A stretch of 64,000 bases of DNA from Astropecten irregularis (Eukaryota; Echinodermata; Asteroidea; Paxillosida; Astropectinidae). The stretch covers positions 7,671,217 through 7,735,216 of the forward strand of contig OZ020246.1 of NCBI GenBank assembly GCA_963971285.1. The letters run 5' to 3'. The position numbers and the translations under genes are program-made. Positions 47,001-61,259 of the stretch are shown one piece after another. The stretch's first letter is position 1. Each line of letters opens with the position of its first letter. The notes beneath the pieces are model-generated. The model was not told where the DNA came from and did not search any database. It was given only the letters and a program-made list of their open reading frames with translations.

Positions 47001-50000
47001 GCTCTTGCTCTCGGTCGTCCAACCCAATAGACTTCACTATCACAGTTTTGTCTTCCTCCCCTTTCTGCATCTAAGCTCCTCCCTAGCCGACTCTCAACCG
47101 GTCGTCCACCCCATCCCATACGTGCCATCTACCCCTTCTTATAAATCAACACGAAGCCAACACAATGTCGCCTAGCGGAGGTCATCATCACACTTCGCTG
47201 CCGTTGTTTTTGTCTTTAACTGCAATGCAGTACGTGCAATCATTTTCTTTTTATCTCTTCATCTCCACAATCGCTTCAAGTGATATGCAAACATGAATTT
47301 TACGGGTCTTTCCTCCGAAGTTCTCCCCCACGTCAGTTTTTTTCACCGTGATCAAATTGCTTCATCGCCGCATGATATTTATTTTCCCAATCCTGTGCAA
47401 AAATAAAGGGACATGGATAACAACACTCCCAAGCTGTTTTACTTGGAAGAAGAAAACAGTGAGTGTGTCCCGCTCGATCGCTGCATGGCTGTATCATCCC
47501 GCACGCCGTCTTCTTATCGTCAAATCTGTCAAAGAGAATATCATTTCTTAAGAGGGACAGTGGCGTCAACATGTTATGAAGGTGGCCAGAGCAATATGAA
47601 ACCGTGTTATGGCCAAGAGTGTCACCCGTGAGTCGAAATATCTACCCGTAGCTACGCGTGGAATTATTGGTGTGTAATTGCCCTGTCAGAAAAATATGCC
47701 TTGCTTCGCTATGTGTAAAGATCGTATGTCAGTAAGGTAGATGGCATTGGAATGAGACTTCAATGCACATGTATATCCTAAGAAAATAATACCAGAATGT
47801 TTTTCACGTAGTGGCTGGTTCACGCTAGAAGCGTTCCTTCGATCTAACGAATTGAGTAAGGAAGTTCTTCTAATACCACGAAATCGGGCAAATGACCATA
47901 AAAATTGCTGTTGTAAAATGATTACAGTGTCCAATTCAGTATAGTTTGAATGAGGAGCAAGACAGTGTACCAAAATTGAAGATCTTTGTTTCCAAAAATG
48001 ATTTTTGTTTAATTCCATTTCATAAGCAGGAAAAACACAGCTGATGACATTACTATCTGATTCAACGGTCCACGAAATCTCGCGGAGACAAGCAGTATAT
48101 GCTGAATGAAAATGGAAATTCTTTTCATTCTAAAATTAGAATGAGACGACGACAGAGTGTCGGCGGCGGTTTCCATCTTTGAGAAGCATTGTTATCAATT
48201 TTGCTGGCCAAGCGCAGAGGGTGATGTAGCGTTCTGCAATGATGCAGTAAGGTGATTGAGATTGAACTGAAATGAAGACAGGGGTGTTTGTATTCCCTAA
48301 GGATGTGTCCATTTATCACAGCTTCACGGCTATATACGAATTGACCTACTACTAGGTAGATGTTTCACTTTAAACATCTGATCGGCAACGTGCCTTGTCA
48401 GGAAGTGGCGCCCCGGCTTACGGGGTTGTCAAAATGACTATTATCAATCAATTGTTACATGTATAATATTATAAACCATGCAGGCGCCTGTGGTCTTGAC
48501 ATCAGCATCCGCGCCACCTGGACTTGGAAAGACAATAGAGTGGTTTTCCCTGCCCCCACCCCCATCACAATCATCTTTGCCATGAGATCCTATTCCAAGG
48601 ACAATTTTAAAGTGTACAACATACCATACACCCACACTTCACATGAATTCATGCATAGTGTGGATGTAATATATGGTATGTAAATTTACATGTTTAGTCT
48701 ACTAACACATTCAAGTTAGCAGACTTAATTGTACAGCAATACTAGCCTTAAAATATATATTTTCAATAAAAAAACTTGCGTTTTTCTTGTTGAATGATGC
48801 CGATCTTCAAAATAAATAATTGCTAAAAAAAATAGCAAGATGCCTACATTTTATACGTTCGCAAGTCTTTTCAGTACAAAAACAGTGTGTCACGAACCAA
48901 AAGTAGTTTTCAATCCCTCTTAGCATGTGCTCGGGCAGTCAAATTATTTTTGGAAAAGGAACGGAAGAATAGCGTATTGGGCCTAGCTGGCTCGAGCCCA
49001 AGTATTACCTTGCAGGCGGTATTACTTTTACAGTCGGGCCTCACAGATCGCTGGCCATAAATTCCTAGCCCAAAGTATGGCAAACAGGTAATCCATGCAG
49101 ACTTGACCATCAGGTCGATTGGCGCCAATTCACAAACGAGATGGCTACTCTTAGTCGCCTTCAAGTGTGAACCAATAGATTGTTGTACTTTGATTTAGAG
49201 TCGTAAAGTTCAAAATAACAAAAAATGCCGAGTCGAGAAAAACACACTCGACTGGGAGATTGTACTTCCCATCCAGGGTCGTGGTTAATATCAAATGATT
49301 GAACACAACACACTTTTCTTGCGGAGTGTGAAAATTCTCGATTTCTCCGAGGATTTGCACTAAGGGGAAAGATACAAAACTCGACAAGGGTACATGACGG
49401 CAGACAATAAAGGGTTAAGCGATGCAGTGATGGTACAGTCGATGGAACAATATTGAACGGGAGAGAGAAGCTCGTTAATGCAAACGTTATACGACCGAAA
49501 GAGCGTGTAATGCAGTCCTGCGCTTCCTACGTATAACTTCGATTTTAACTATTGTCACGTGCATTTCAAGGACGCTATTTGTCTTTAATATCAGATTTGT
49601 TTATTGGCTTCCCTCGCTAACGTTACATATCGTAAACTGGCCTAGTCCACATACGAGACATCTTTATTTACATGTATTTCCTTAGATGTAGCCGGCTGCA
49701 GTGCTTACTGAACAAAATGGATTCCAATAAAAGCAATAGGCCTGTACTCCTGCAATAATAATAGTCGTGACATTGCATTTAGCTTAAGCAGGACCTTTTT
49801 AGTTGTATACAATGAGTTTATTTTTGGGATAGTGAATAGTCATATCATGGAGCTATACTGCATGAGCTCCATGTGTCTAGATTCCGTTTACTTGAAAGGC
49901 AAGACATGTCTTTCAATTTACCTGAATATTCAGTAACTTTGCCCGTGACAATGAAAATAATGCAGGCTTATAATGGCGGCAAGATTCAAACCCACAAACG

Positions 50001-50781
50001 CCTGCTTAACGATGTATCATCAACTATGATTTTATTGTGGTAAATTCGCTCCTAAATTCTTAATCATGGGGTCTAGAATGATACACAAGAGTATGCAGTG
50101 CATACGTAGGTCCTTATATTGCAAACCTTTGATGTTGACTTGGTTAATTTATCTTCTCACCCGACTTCATGGTCCCAATTATACACTGCGTACGGTATAG
50201 GGCCTACACACCACGTAGACTATACATAGGCCTAATTGTGAAATTAAACTTGAGGCCTATACGTCCGAAGTTTAAGTCAAAACATGGAAGTTTTCCTACC
50301 TCAAAGTCACTCACGGGGCCTGCTTTTTCCTCGAGTGGGTCGAGTTTACGCTGAATTTGTGAACAAATCCGGTCGTGAGCGCTGGCTGGTGTTTCAAAAG
50401 GAAATTTCACTCTCTTGAAACCCAAACCCGCGGCCTCCACTTTCAACGTTAAAAAATGAGTCTGGTTCCGTATCTATGAGACGACGCAGCTACTTCACCT
50501 AATGAAGGAGGTGGGGTACCAAACTAAAATGAGAAACGGCGTTTGGCAGGCGGTTTGGAACAGGTTTGTGATCGTCTGCTTTCTTCTTGCACTTTCGAAG
50601 AAAAGTGGAAGTTCGATCTTTCACCAAGCTATAATTTTTTTGAGAACTGTGTAAATCGATTAAAGTTATTTTTTCTTGTAAAGCTATTGTCACCTGACAT
50701 ATTAATTCAGTTATCCAACAATAATAATATATGCGCGTAACTTTATAAATTCAAACAATAGGCCTACTGAGATACGCTTAC
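41097..50781. other. Long region without a supported gene
   Basis: 9.7 kb of mostly single-copy-looking sequence. Open frames up to 117 codons occur on both strands (for example 42870-43196, 43506-43859 and 45052-45357), but they overlap antisense frames and show no domain, signal or clear splice borders. A 50204-50446 minus frame with a GTAGG donor-like end is the only exon-like candidate and remains unsupported. None of the repeat families listed here is seen in it, unlike the rest of the window. Confidence 0.4.
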
Positions 50782-50802
50782 CCTTTAAAAATACTCCAAC
50801 CC

Positions 50803-51155
50803 TTAAAGGTACATGTATATCATACTTTTGTCAAAGAAATACAGATTCATGGGCAAAAATATCAAGGAAGATACAGTAAGTCATCTGTGAAAATTTCAGT
50901 CCCTTACGGTGCCCACTCTTTTTGAGAAAACAGTGAAAAACGGCCACGGTATTTCTTAAGTCTTGTCTCTTTTATTTTTTATCTTTAAAAGATCAAAAAT
51001 AATGTTGGTCACTGGTTTTACTCTTTTCTTGATAAATGCAGCATTTCAGGCAGAACAATTGTAACGGTATGTTTCTACCATCACCATCTTCATACCCTGT
51101 AAGTTGTAGGTGAATCTGTGAACATTTCTGTCATTACCAAAGTATCTTCCTTTAA
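50803..51155 (+). repeat. MITE family A, copy A12, with duplicated flanks
   Basis: TTAA at 50803 and 51152. The right terminal repeat lacks about eight bases. A 25-bp direct repeat (CCTTTAAAAATACTCC... to ...CCCTTAA) occurs at 50782-50806 and 51149-51173, well beyond the usual TTAA duplication. Confidence 0.8.
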
Positions 51156-51659
51156 AAATACTCCAACCCTTAATTTTAACATGGTGTAAAAGTACTCTAC
51201 AACCTTAAATGACAGCAGTCACTTTCATTGCAACCAGTAATTGCAGAATCGAAGCAGAAACATCCATTTGCAGCCGCTGACAGCTCACAAGATACTTCAG
51301 AATGGAGCCCGAAAATGGCCATTTGATTGGCATATTGGACAGGGAGATGTGATGTCTAATGGACGAGTACAGAGTGGTTGGGATCTATATGTTGCTACAA
51401 TCTGAAGTGTCTATATCCCGCCATTCAATACCGACGAAAAAGACAAAAACCTTCAGTCACGCACGCACAAACCAACTCACAACCTTTCGCAAACACGAAG
51501 CCTTGTCAGACATTAATTTTTTGAGTCGAAATGGGCGTGTATCACATTGCCTAAAGTAGGCCATAATCTTTCCCAAATCTCTTGAAATATTAATACACAC
51601 GCAGTTGCTTTTTAAAGATTTAGGGAAAATAAAATCTATAATATAAATTTATGGAATAC

Positions 51660-51746
51660 AGCTGTATAATAATGTACAGCGCTTTGATCTTCTTGGAAAG
51701 GCGCTTTATAAATGCCCGTTATTATTATTATTTATTATTATATAAA
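51660..51746 (+). repeat. Retroposon 3' tail with ATT microsatellite
   Basis: ACAGCGCTTTGATCTTCTTG then GGCGCTTTATAAATGCCCG followed by (TTA)n. GCGCTTTATAAAT plus a trinucleotide run is the usual 3' end of LINE/SINE families in marine invertebrates; fragment only. Confidence 0.55.
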
Positions 51747-53266
51747 AATGTCAGCATATTATTATCCAGTCCCCCTCAAAATAAAATAAAATCTGAAAAT
51801 TAATGCACAATTTCCTGAATCATTTTGGAGACAAGTTGGCCACCCACGCAAAATTGTCGAGGTTTTCAGCATTCTTATTTCACAATCCCGGGGTCAAACG
51901 CAGTATCATGTAATAATTTTTGGGAAAAAAAACATTATAATATCCTTATTTTGAACGAAGAAGTACTTTCATTAATTGAACATATAGCGATTGCCTTTAC
52001 GAATTATATGTCATCACTGGGATAATTAGCGAGGAGCCCAACGACAGCCGTCTATGTAGCAATTCCCTTGATAGAGATAACCAATTGGCAAGGAGCCAGC
52101 CATTAAGTCAATGGCACCAGTCTATGACTCCACTCTGAGTCAATTAATGATTCTTCTTTTGATGTCGAGTTGGCTGCCTGCACTCAACTAATTTATCCAA
52201 CGTCACCACTGCGTGACCCATTACTTTACCTATAGACTGGCATATGCACAACAACCACAATCATCACATTCATACCAAGGTCTCATCTTCGTCCATCAGG
52301 TAACCAAGGCAACAAGACAACACAACCGAGCATTTGCAACAACAACAAAACGCCCCCATTCCTTCGACTGGTTACCAGGCAGACATGTCAAATCGTCATG
52401 GAAACGGCGGCACGATCAGCAACAGAATCAATCACAACGATAGTTTGCATGTACATTTTTAATGGTGGATAATTTATTGGTCATTAAATAGAACACTGAA
52501 GCAAACGGCAGATATATTCAACAGGGCTGGACTCAAAAAAGAGTACAAAATTTGGAATGAATTTGGCTTTGAATAAATTAGACATTTTTAAACAAATTTA
52601 GTAAACATGAAACGGATACGCATGCACTGTTATTTTGTTTAGAATATTGTTATAAACTTACATGAATTACACCAAATTCTCATGACTGAAAATGGCAACA
52701 GGTCATCCCAAAATAAAACAAAATAATATGAATGAAAATTGAGCTTGATTTTTTTTAAATATGCAACAAAATACCCAAACAAGAAACCCATTATCTTACA
52801 GATAAGCATGCATAATTATGGAAATGAAAAAAAGAAAAAGATTGTTGATAACAAAAATCTCAATTTACATGAAATGACTTAAAGATCCATAGTCATGAGT
52901 TAGAATATAAGCACAATAAAAATGCACTTGGATGAAATATAATATTTTGATGAATTATCAAGTTTTACCAATTAACCAACTTTTTAAGATCCAAAAAGCA
53001 ATATCATTATTCATGTCAATTTCAAAATTGTATATCTTCAATCTGATCTATGGTGAAAATGGACTGTATATAAAGGGGCAAAATAAAAGAAATGGTTTGC
53101 TATATATGTAAAGACTGAGTGCAATACAATGGATACAAACATGTATACTTAGATGCACAGGGCTTCACATCACCATTGAGTGTACAGTAAACAACCAAAC
53201 TACAGCAAGCAAGGCCAGATCAATTCCTACAGAAGACAAAATCAATGACTAAATTGCGCGTGACAA

Positions 53267-53511
53267 CAGGGGCCAATTTCATAAAACTGTTAAGCACAAA
53301 AATTTGCTAAGCATGACATTTCTGTCTTAATAAAAACAGGGTTAACAACCAAATTTCCATGTGTTGTGTATCACATGTGATTGTTCCTTGGCTGTTGTTC
53401 GCTGACCATGCATATCAAATGGTTTTTCCAATGGTGGTTGGTTTTATTGGGCAAGACATTTTTGTGCTAAGCAAATTTTTGTGCTTAACAGTTTTATGAA
53501 ATTGGCCCCAG
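53267..53511 (+). repeat. MITE family C, copy C5
   Basis: CAGGGGCCAATTTCATAAAA left, GAAATTGGCCCCAG right; 245 bp and no D insertion. Confidence 0.85.
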
Positions 53512-55585
53512 GCGGATGGTGGTTGAAAAACACTGGTTTACATTTTACAAATATCCATATAGGAACATCGCTTTTATAGGGATTATGATATAACCCATGC
53601 TTGCAGCTTTTCTCAAATAGGAATATTAATCTCCAAAATCTGGATTACAACAGATTAGTGGGATTAACAGTGTGCAGTAAATATAATTTAATTACTCTGA
53701 AAGGTATGCCTTCTTTTTTCTTTTTACAATTCTTAAGGACTATTACATGAATTCCCAAATGGTGAATATTACATAATATTAGCACACAAGGCTCTATATT
53801 TAAAGCAATAGTTCATATTAAATAAAATGACCAAAAAAATGAATAAATGTTTACATTACATTGAATATTTATCGATATTAGCTATTTGATATAAAAATAT
53901 TAATGACACTTTCCACACACATGGATTTAATGCAGGCGTGATAAAGATAGAGATATATAATATGTAAGAATCCTATAACATTGCAACCATCTTGAACCCC
54001 TTACACTGCTACACAAAACTCAAATTGAAAATAGGCTGGTACCCAAGATTAACACAACCAACTCCACTATGATTCCTATATAGGATTCAATGTAACAAAC
54101 CAAGATGGCTGCACTGTCACTTAATTATTATCTTCTTTTTTTATAAATACTGCCCAATCCTAGAGGCTTAATCTCGCTTTTTTTATTTTACACAATATAC
54201 ACATACGCATTAGTAGTTTACATAAAAAAAAAACACTTTTTTTTCCATCCCAAAATACCCTTAAAACCATCTACATATAGACAGGATTTCACTATCTAAA
54301 TGATGATTCAAATTAATATTACACAAATGAATTTGGCAAACTCAAAATAGACCTGCTTACAATAAATCTTAATTAATGATATGCCTTGACAAAGAAAACC
54401 CACACCACAAGGGGAATTAATATCAATTTTCAATAAGAATCTTCTCTGCTTTAGAGAGTCAGACAGCAATTTGAGCTTTGACAAACAGCTACAGTACAAG
54501 AAGCTAGAAACTTTGGTAATTTGAATTCCACGGCTCACTCCAAACATCATTTGACACAAGCGCAAGATTTATTGCAAGGGTGCTTTGGGAAAGACTGCCC
54601 ACGGCCCAACCAGGTAGATTAAATAACGGCGCAGTGAGTAGTCTCAATGTCAGACTGGAGGTGAAGACTACAGGAGGATATCAATTTCCGGGTGTCCCCT
54701 TGCAGTGGAATCAAGATGGAACAAGACAAAATCAGGCATCTCAGTACCAGAAGCTGTGGCCGGCAGTTGCTCCAGGACACGTTTGGTATTTTGGCTACTC
54801 AGGGAAAATTCCATCAAATGCCAACCACATTCACATAATTTAAGAAGGATACCTTTGAGGGGAAACGTTGGGAGGGGATTTCACCTCAAGATGGCTGCCC
54901 TTGGGCAAAACGTCCTCACTAATGGAGTTGAATTAACAAAAGGGCTCACTTGGGGGGAAAAAGAAGAAGAAAGAACTTCCAACACTTACAATGGCTCGTT
55001 TCCAAGAGCCAAAAACTTCGTCAGGAAAAAAACCTTATACAGGGTCTCTGACGGACTCCTCTAAGGTATAGAGCTGTGGTTTGATGGGATGGGGGTAATA
55101 AGTGTCTCTGCACACTTGAGACAAAAACAGACGGCCCTCGCGGCCAGAAGAAGCCAAGAAGAGTTACTTGCAACCTGTTAGATATGCAGTGAGCATAGCG
55201 AAGGGTCTACTCCAACAGAATATTAATTCGCTAGGCATCATCGATGGCACGAAAGGAAACAGGGGGGGGGGGGCTAGAGAGAGATGGGAATAAGCTATTG
55301 GTTAAGAGGTGATTAAGAGAAGGAAAAAAAATCAGATAAAACTATATAAGATGGGAGTTCAGTGACCTACGTGAGAAAGCCACATGATCCTAGCCACGTT
55401 AAGTCAGGATGCCAGACCAGAAAGCTCCTCGCTTATACAAGTCATGTAATATCTTGTTACTGGCACTGCATAATGCTAGCTATTAAGGCAGATGCCCAGC
55501 CTTTTCATGCAAATAATTCCCCATTTCATTTACAATGATATCTTTCTGCACTTTCCTCTAAATGTAGAATGTGAGGGGAGACAAA

Positions 55586-55719
55586 GCTTTGTCAAGCAAC
55601 CAGCCAAGTACCAGTCATGAATACATGCACATGATTGGTTGGTTTTCCATACCAACTTCAAACCAACCAATCATGTACATGTATTCGTGACCGGTACTTG
55701 GCTGGTTGCTTGACAAAGC
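55586..55719 (+). repeat. Foldback element, GCTTTGTCAAGCAACC ends
   Basis: About 60-bp arms (GCTTTGTCAAGCAACCAGCC onward) inverted around a 14-base loop. Single copy in the window. Confidence 0.8.
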
Positions 55720-55980
55720 GTATGTCAGGAGCACCGGGATTAAATTTCAGAGAGTTGCAGTAAAGAAGAAATGAGCATTAGAAACTCAAAAATGAAAAGG
55801 AAACTATTACCAGCAACAATTAACGTTTGTGGCATAACATGCTGGATGGTAATTGGTTTAGTACCAGCAACTTCATGTAATTTGCAGCTTTATGAAATTA
55901 GTTCCCATTACTCGTTTGGTTGTAAATTAATAAAACCATATTTCCAATTACACATAGAAGGCATTACTGATAAATACAGC

Positions 55981-56014
55981 CCCCCCCCAAAAAAAAAAAT
56001 AATAATAATAATAA
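55981..56014 (+). repeat. C-run, A-run and AAT microsatellite
   Basis: Simple sequence CCCCCCCCC, then A-run, then (ATA)n. Confidence 0.8.
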
Positions 56015-57222
56015 GAACGAAAAACAAAATACATTTGGCAACTCTTAGTGAAAGCGCTGGGTGATCAACCACGTGTGTATATACATGTACAATAACAATA
56101 CACTGAGTACTTTCAAATTGAGTAAAGTGCAACCATACAGTCTGTCATGTTCTGTTACTAGGAGTGCTTTATGTTTCACATACATGCGCACTTAAAAAAT
56201 GCCAAGTTTATTGGATGACAAACTTGTCATTCTCCGTTGTTTTTTTCTCCTTTCCTTGCCAACGGGAAAAATGTTGCTATGCAGCATGCCACAGTCTCTG
56301 TCTGGGCTGCCCGAGGCAAGATAGAACACGACCCGTGGTCTGGTGGGTCTGATGTTGGACCAATATGACAGATCCAGACTGATGGCGCACTTACTTTTAC
56401 TTTATCACGATTTATATCTTATACATACAACATGTAAATTTAATACAAATGTATGGTGCTCTTTTTATATTCTAATTTATACGGAATTCACTACATGCAC
56501 ATGTTAATGCACTTTTTGTTCAGAAATATGAATTATCTTGGACGTGTTTAAATGTCGTGTAGTACATACATGTACATCGTGCTGTGTACAGTTTTATAAT
56601 TGAAATGCTGTACATTATGTGAACATTTTACAGAGGCACAAAGCTGATGATAAAATCTGTACAAGCCATACTTGTGGTAACAAAGCATATTCTGAAAACC
56701 ATACGTGCTCCATGTTTACAATACACACTTACAATGTCATTTATGTCATCGACTACATTCATGTGAATATTTTACACATTATTCAACTAAATAGAGACTG
56801 GGTAACTTGAACTGTGCTGAGAGAAGGTCTAGCAGCTGATATACCATCGTACATAATAAATACCATTAATAAATCAAAAATTATATGGACAAATATGATT
56901 TTGGTTCATTGACAGTTTTCCGTATGGGGATGATTTGTAGCCCTTCCACATTATGCACAGCCCTTATTTCACCACAAAATTCAACACAAAATACATCAAT
57001 GTGAATAGTTCATATAATGGAGCCTACATTCTTACCACAAAATACAGCAAGCAAATATCATAAGCTTGCAAAATTATCGAGTGGACAAATTTCATTACAA
57101 TCTCCATCAATTTAGAAAAGAGACCCACATTGAGACTAACAATGAGGTAATCATTTAAATATTAAATAGTAAAGAATCCCATACATCAGAAATTACAACA
57201 AAAAATAGAACTGATATGGGAA

Positions 57223-57359
57223 ATGGGAGACTTTGGAGAACTGGTATTCAAGTGAACAGCGCACGTGCACGCAATTGTGAGTATGCGCATGTTGTTTTGC
57301 CCGTGCGTACTCGTGCGTGCGCTGTTGACTTAAAGACCGGCTCTCCAAAGTCTCCCATT
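57223..57359 (+). repeat. Foldback MITE family G, copy G2
   Basis: ATGGGAGACTTTGGAGAACT and complement at the ends, GTGCGTGCGC-type centre as in G1, more diverged. Confidence 0.85.
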
Positions 57360-58606
57360 TGAATCAACTGGGAATGCAATTATGTACTGAGTATCACAAA
57401 CATATGGACAAAATGCAAATGGTGTTTTTACTTGATAATACAGTAATCATAATGGTGCTTGATGAAGAATAATTACGACAAATTGTGTTAAATAACAAGA
57501 TGTATTCTATCCCATACAAATACAGACACCAAGTCCCTGATCCTAGGATCCCTTCCAGATCCCAAGAACAGGAAGATGAGGATTATAATTGGAAACACTA
57601 GAGTGTCTAAATTCTAGCATGAATGTGCAATACTTGGTAGAAAAATTACAAAGTTTTGTACCATACATCATTAATACATAAAGAACAATCGATCAAAATA
57701 GGTAATGTATTTCCGAATTCTGCAAAGTGGTACTAGTATTATTATTACATGAACAAGGACATAATGTGTATACATTCTGTGAAACTATGTACAGTACTGG
57801 TGAGGAATTTTAAAACTGACAGATTTAGAAAGCAGTTTTACATTATATTTTTGGTACAAAAAATGCTGCTCGAGGATAAGACGTTAAAAAATTGCACACT
57901 ATGGTGGGGAAAAAACAACCTCCTGCGTACGAATATTGAAAATCGCTTAGAAAAATGGGTCACTGTAAAACTAGGGTGGCAAAATGATTAATACTTGTGA
58001 CAAATTCAAGTAGGCACCTTGGTTTTGCAAATTGGAATGATCAGTGATGGCTGTGGGCTCTCTTTCATGAATGATTGCTTGCACGAACCATCAACTTTCA
58101 CAACGAGCAAAAATCGACCAAGCGAGTCAGGTCGTATAATATTGGCTGCAAAAATAAGGTTGAACTAGCTTTGTTTATGCCTCGCGTCAGTTCCCTTTCA
58201 CTGCAATTAATGCCAGATTGTGAGCTCAGCTTGCGATTGCAAAAGGCATAAGGAGACAAAATACATGGATTCGTAGTCATGCGAATCATTTGAACCCCTG
58301 GAAACCCGGCTTCATTTCATGTTACACTGCCTCTATTCTGCTTTTGTTTCCAGCACTGTAACTTCGCTTGAAATACATCTCTCATATGAAATATTAATAC
58401 CTTGCTGCTAACTTCTTTTTCAAATGACATCTTTGATGATAAGATGCATCAATCAGTGGTTAACATTTCTGAAATGGTCATTTCATTTATCACCAGAATG
58501 GACTGTTCCGGCTTTGCTCTTAAGCCCCGCCCATGTGTGTGTTTTATATACAGCTGTGACCGGGTTTGACCGAGGCTTTTGTGGTCACCTGATTAAAAGG
58601 CGTCCT

Positions 58607-58873
58607 CCAATGCGCGGTATTTTTGAACGCATGAGGGCGCTGTTAGGTGTACAACTTTATTTACTTCCGGGGGTACGATCCGGTTAATTGTCAATTGAGC
58701 AGAGGTCATTTACGGACAATTTTGTCTTTTTGGATACGATAGAAGTGTATATTTTTACTACGACATGTACGAGTTGTATTCTGACACAGCGGTACACAAA
58801 AACAAGGCATTGTCAAATGACCCCCGGAAGTAATTTGAAGCGCCCTCATGCGTTCAAAAATACCGCGCATTGG
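58607..58873 (+). repeat. Inverted-repeat element, CCAATGCGCGG ends
   Basis: 34-bp near-perfect inverted ends starting CCAATGCGCGGTATTTTTGA. A second inverted pair (ACTTCCGGGGG / CCCCCGGAAGT) lies inside. 267 bp. Confidence 0.8.
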
Positions 58874-59123
58874 TCAATGCGCACAGTTTGATTGACAGGC
58901 AGGAAGGGTCCATTGTTACAAGCTGCCACCAGTGATAACTTTCAACTGAGTGATCTTTCATTTGAAATGCTTTGTAACTATGAGAATATCAGCAAAATTC
59001 TTCTCCATCTTTTTTTCAAATGCAAAATATGCAGATAATGCTCTCACAAAAGAATAAAAGAAATGAAGTGCAATCCATGTGACAATGCCTGATTAGAATT
59101 CTTCCTTTTTTATGTGTTGGTAC

Positions 59124-59461
59124 CAGGCGAGGTTCTACAGGGGGGGGGCTAGAGGGGCCCCCATAAATTTTGTCTAGCCTTTCACCCTCCCCCAAAAATG
59201 CAATTGAAACAAAAAAATGTTGGAAATTGGGAAAATACTGGATCTTTTAAGTTATTACGCGCCAATTACTTGAAAAATGCACTGTATAGGGCTATAGGTT
59301 GCTTTTCTACACCTAATAAGACAGCAGAAGCGAATGTTAGAAGATGACGTCACGTGCGAAGGGTCTATCCCCCCAAAAAGATGTTTGTCTTCTAGCCCCC
59401 ACCAAAATATTGGTTTTTCTAGCGCCCCCTGCAAAAAAAAATTTCTCTAGAACCGCGCCTG
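59124..59461 (+). mobile_element. Non-autonomous hAT-like element, CAGGCGAGG ends
   Basis: Left CAGGCGAGGTTCTA, right TAGAACCGCGCCTG. Flanks GTTGGTAC and GTTGCTGC match at six of eight places, consistent with an aged 8-bp duplication. Internal CTAGCCCCC-type words near both ends. Confidence 0.65.
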
Positions 59462-60635
59462 GTTGCTGCTTGCTGTTTTTTGTTTTGTTTTTTTTTTAAC
59501 TTAAATATGCCTCAATGATATTCTATACATACCGGTATCTCATTCAGTCACCCACTCTGAAGCATATTTTGATGGAGAATTTTTAAAAGTGCATGTGGGA
59601 TTAATCAGCTATTTCATGCAGACTCAGAATGAGGGGCTATGATTGCTGTCTGAATAATAAATATATTCTGATGAGTGCGTGCTCCCACATCACGAACCTC
59701 AAGCTTTGAAGTTGGCAATCTGCCGGCCAATTGTGATACACGTATTTCTCCAGGGGAAACCGGAGCTCCTGATTAGGGAAAATTTGATGTGTTCTTTCCA
59801 TCTCAGCAAAAAATTGGGGTGGTTTATTTTAGAGGTACAATTCAAATGATAAATTCATCATTTCATGAAATTCCTGACGCTTTTAAATGAGATATCAGAT
59901 GTGAATGTATAACCAACTACAAAGATTTTGGTGTTTTTTATATAAATGTCAAGCTATATTCATGTAAAACTGTTGAATTCCTCTGAACATTACCAATTTT
60001 TTTAAGCAAAATGTTGGCAAAACCATCAAAGCATCTTTAAGAATCTAGAGAGCTCCACCACCTGCTGATTGGCTTCACCTCAAGAGGAGAAAAATCAAAG
60101 CGAACGGAGATTTATAACTTTCCAGCCTGCAGATGATTATCATCAAGATGCAGTTTCAAACAGTAGTTTCAAATTATAAAAAATGCTGAGTTGGTCCGTC
60201 GGAACCCAGACTGAGAAATTCCCATCAAGCTGACCCTAGATTCCCCTGAAGGGTCTTATCCCACTCCAAGAGGTTGCGAGAAGGGCAACCAATATACAGC
60301 TATACATTATCTACTTTGAGAGCCTGTGACAAGGCCAATTATCCAGAGTTGCGACTGTTCTAGCATAACAAAAATCTTGGAAACAGCAAAAAAATCCTGA
60401 AATCGCACGTCTTCTATACTTGTGTAGAAGGAAAGAGAGGAAAAATCAGGACAAATTTCAGGACAAATCACGCTCCTGAATTATCTGACCCTTGAGAATC
60501 TGAAGTGATTCCTGTCATGACAGTGACATTCAGAGTAGAGCCTGCCCCTGGCATGCAACTCTCAAGGCCAATTTTGTGCATATGCTAAGTATAACAAAAA
60601 AAATACTTGGCAAGAGAAGTCTTGCTTGCAAAACC

Positions 60636-60774
60636 TGGGGTCAATTTCACAAAGCCCTACGATCGTTCGTAACTCGAGTTAATCGTAGATGGCCTATCCT
60701 ATGTGGGGCTGCAATGCAGCAAAGATCCTACGATTGATAGTAAGTTAAGATGAGTTTGGTGAAATCGACCCCTG
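60636..60774 (+). repeat. MITE family E, copy E2
   Basis: GGGGTCAATTTCACAAAGCC left and complementary right end; interior GGGGCTGCAATGCAGCA as in E1. Confidence 0.8.
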
Positions 60775-60841
60775 GTTACCAGTGAATCAATTCAAAGTAA
60801 GAAAATAAATGAATAAATGAAAAATGGAGACAAAACAACTA

Positions 60842-60963
60842 AGGGCCTGTTTGTTAAATGCACAAGATCACGGATTCTGCAGATCCGGATCCCATTTTAG
60901 TGTACCTTGCATAGGACGTGGACCCCTAAATCTGGGATCCTTTGCATTAAACAAACAGGCCCT
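60842..60963 (+). repeat. MITE family F, copy F2
   Basis: AGGGCCTGTTTGTTAAATGC and complement, with GATCCGGATCCCATTTTAG inside; matches F1 in reverse orientation internally. Confidence 0.8.
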
Positions 60964-61259
60964 AATTTCAGCCACAAGCAACAATCAGCTCATGGAATTT
61001 TGTCCAGCAACCCTTTTTTCATGAACAGCAAGTCCTTTTGTAAGAAGTGGTTTATTTTTCGTGCATGAGGGAATTTTATGTTTTAACACGTTTTAAAACT
61101 TATGCTTAACATTAAGCACATCTTTGTGCATACAGTAAGCATATTTTGTGTGCAGTACATTTTGGGCAGTTTTTCCCATCATCTTACTACTCTTCAGACC
61201 TCTTCTTATGTTAAAGTCTCTACATCTATGAAGTGCAGTACCTTTCTTGTGTATACATC

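Noticed and set aside
54580..55064. Overlapping frames of 87 and 119 codons
   Set aside because: Two frames of the same DNA open at once, no domain and no upstream exon; likely chance in the AT-rich stretch.
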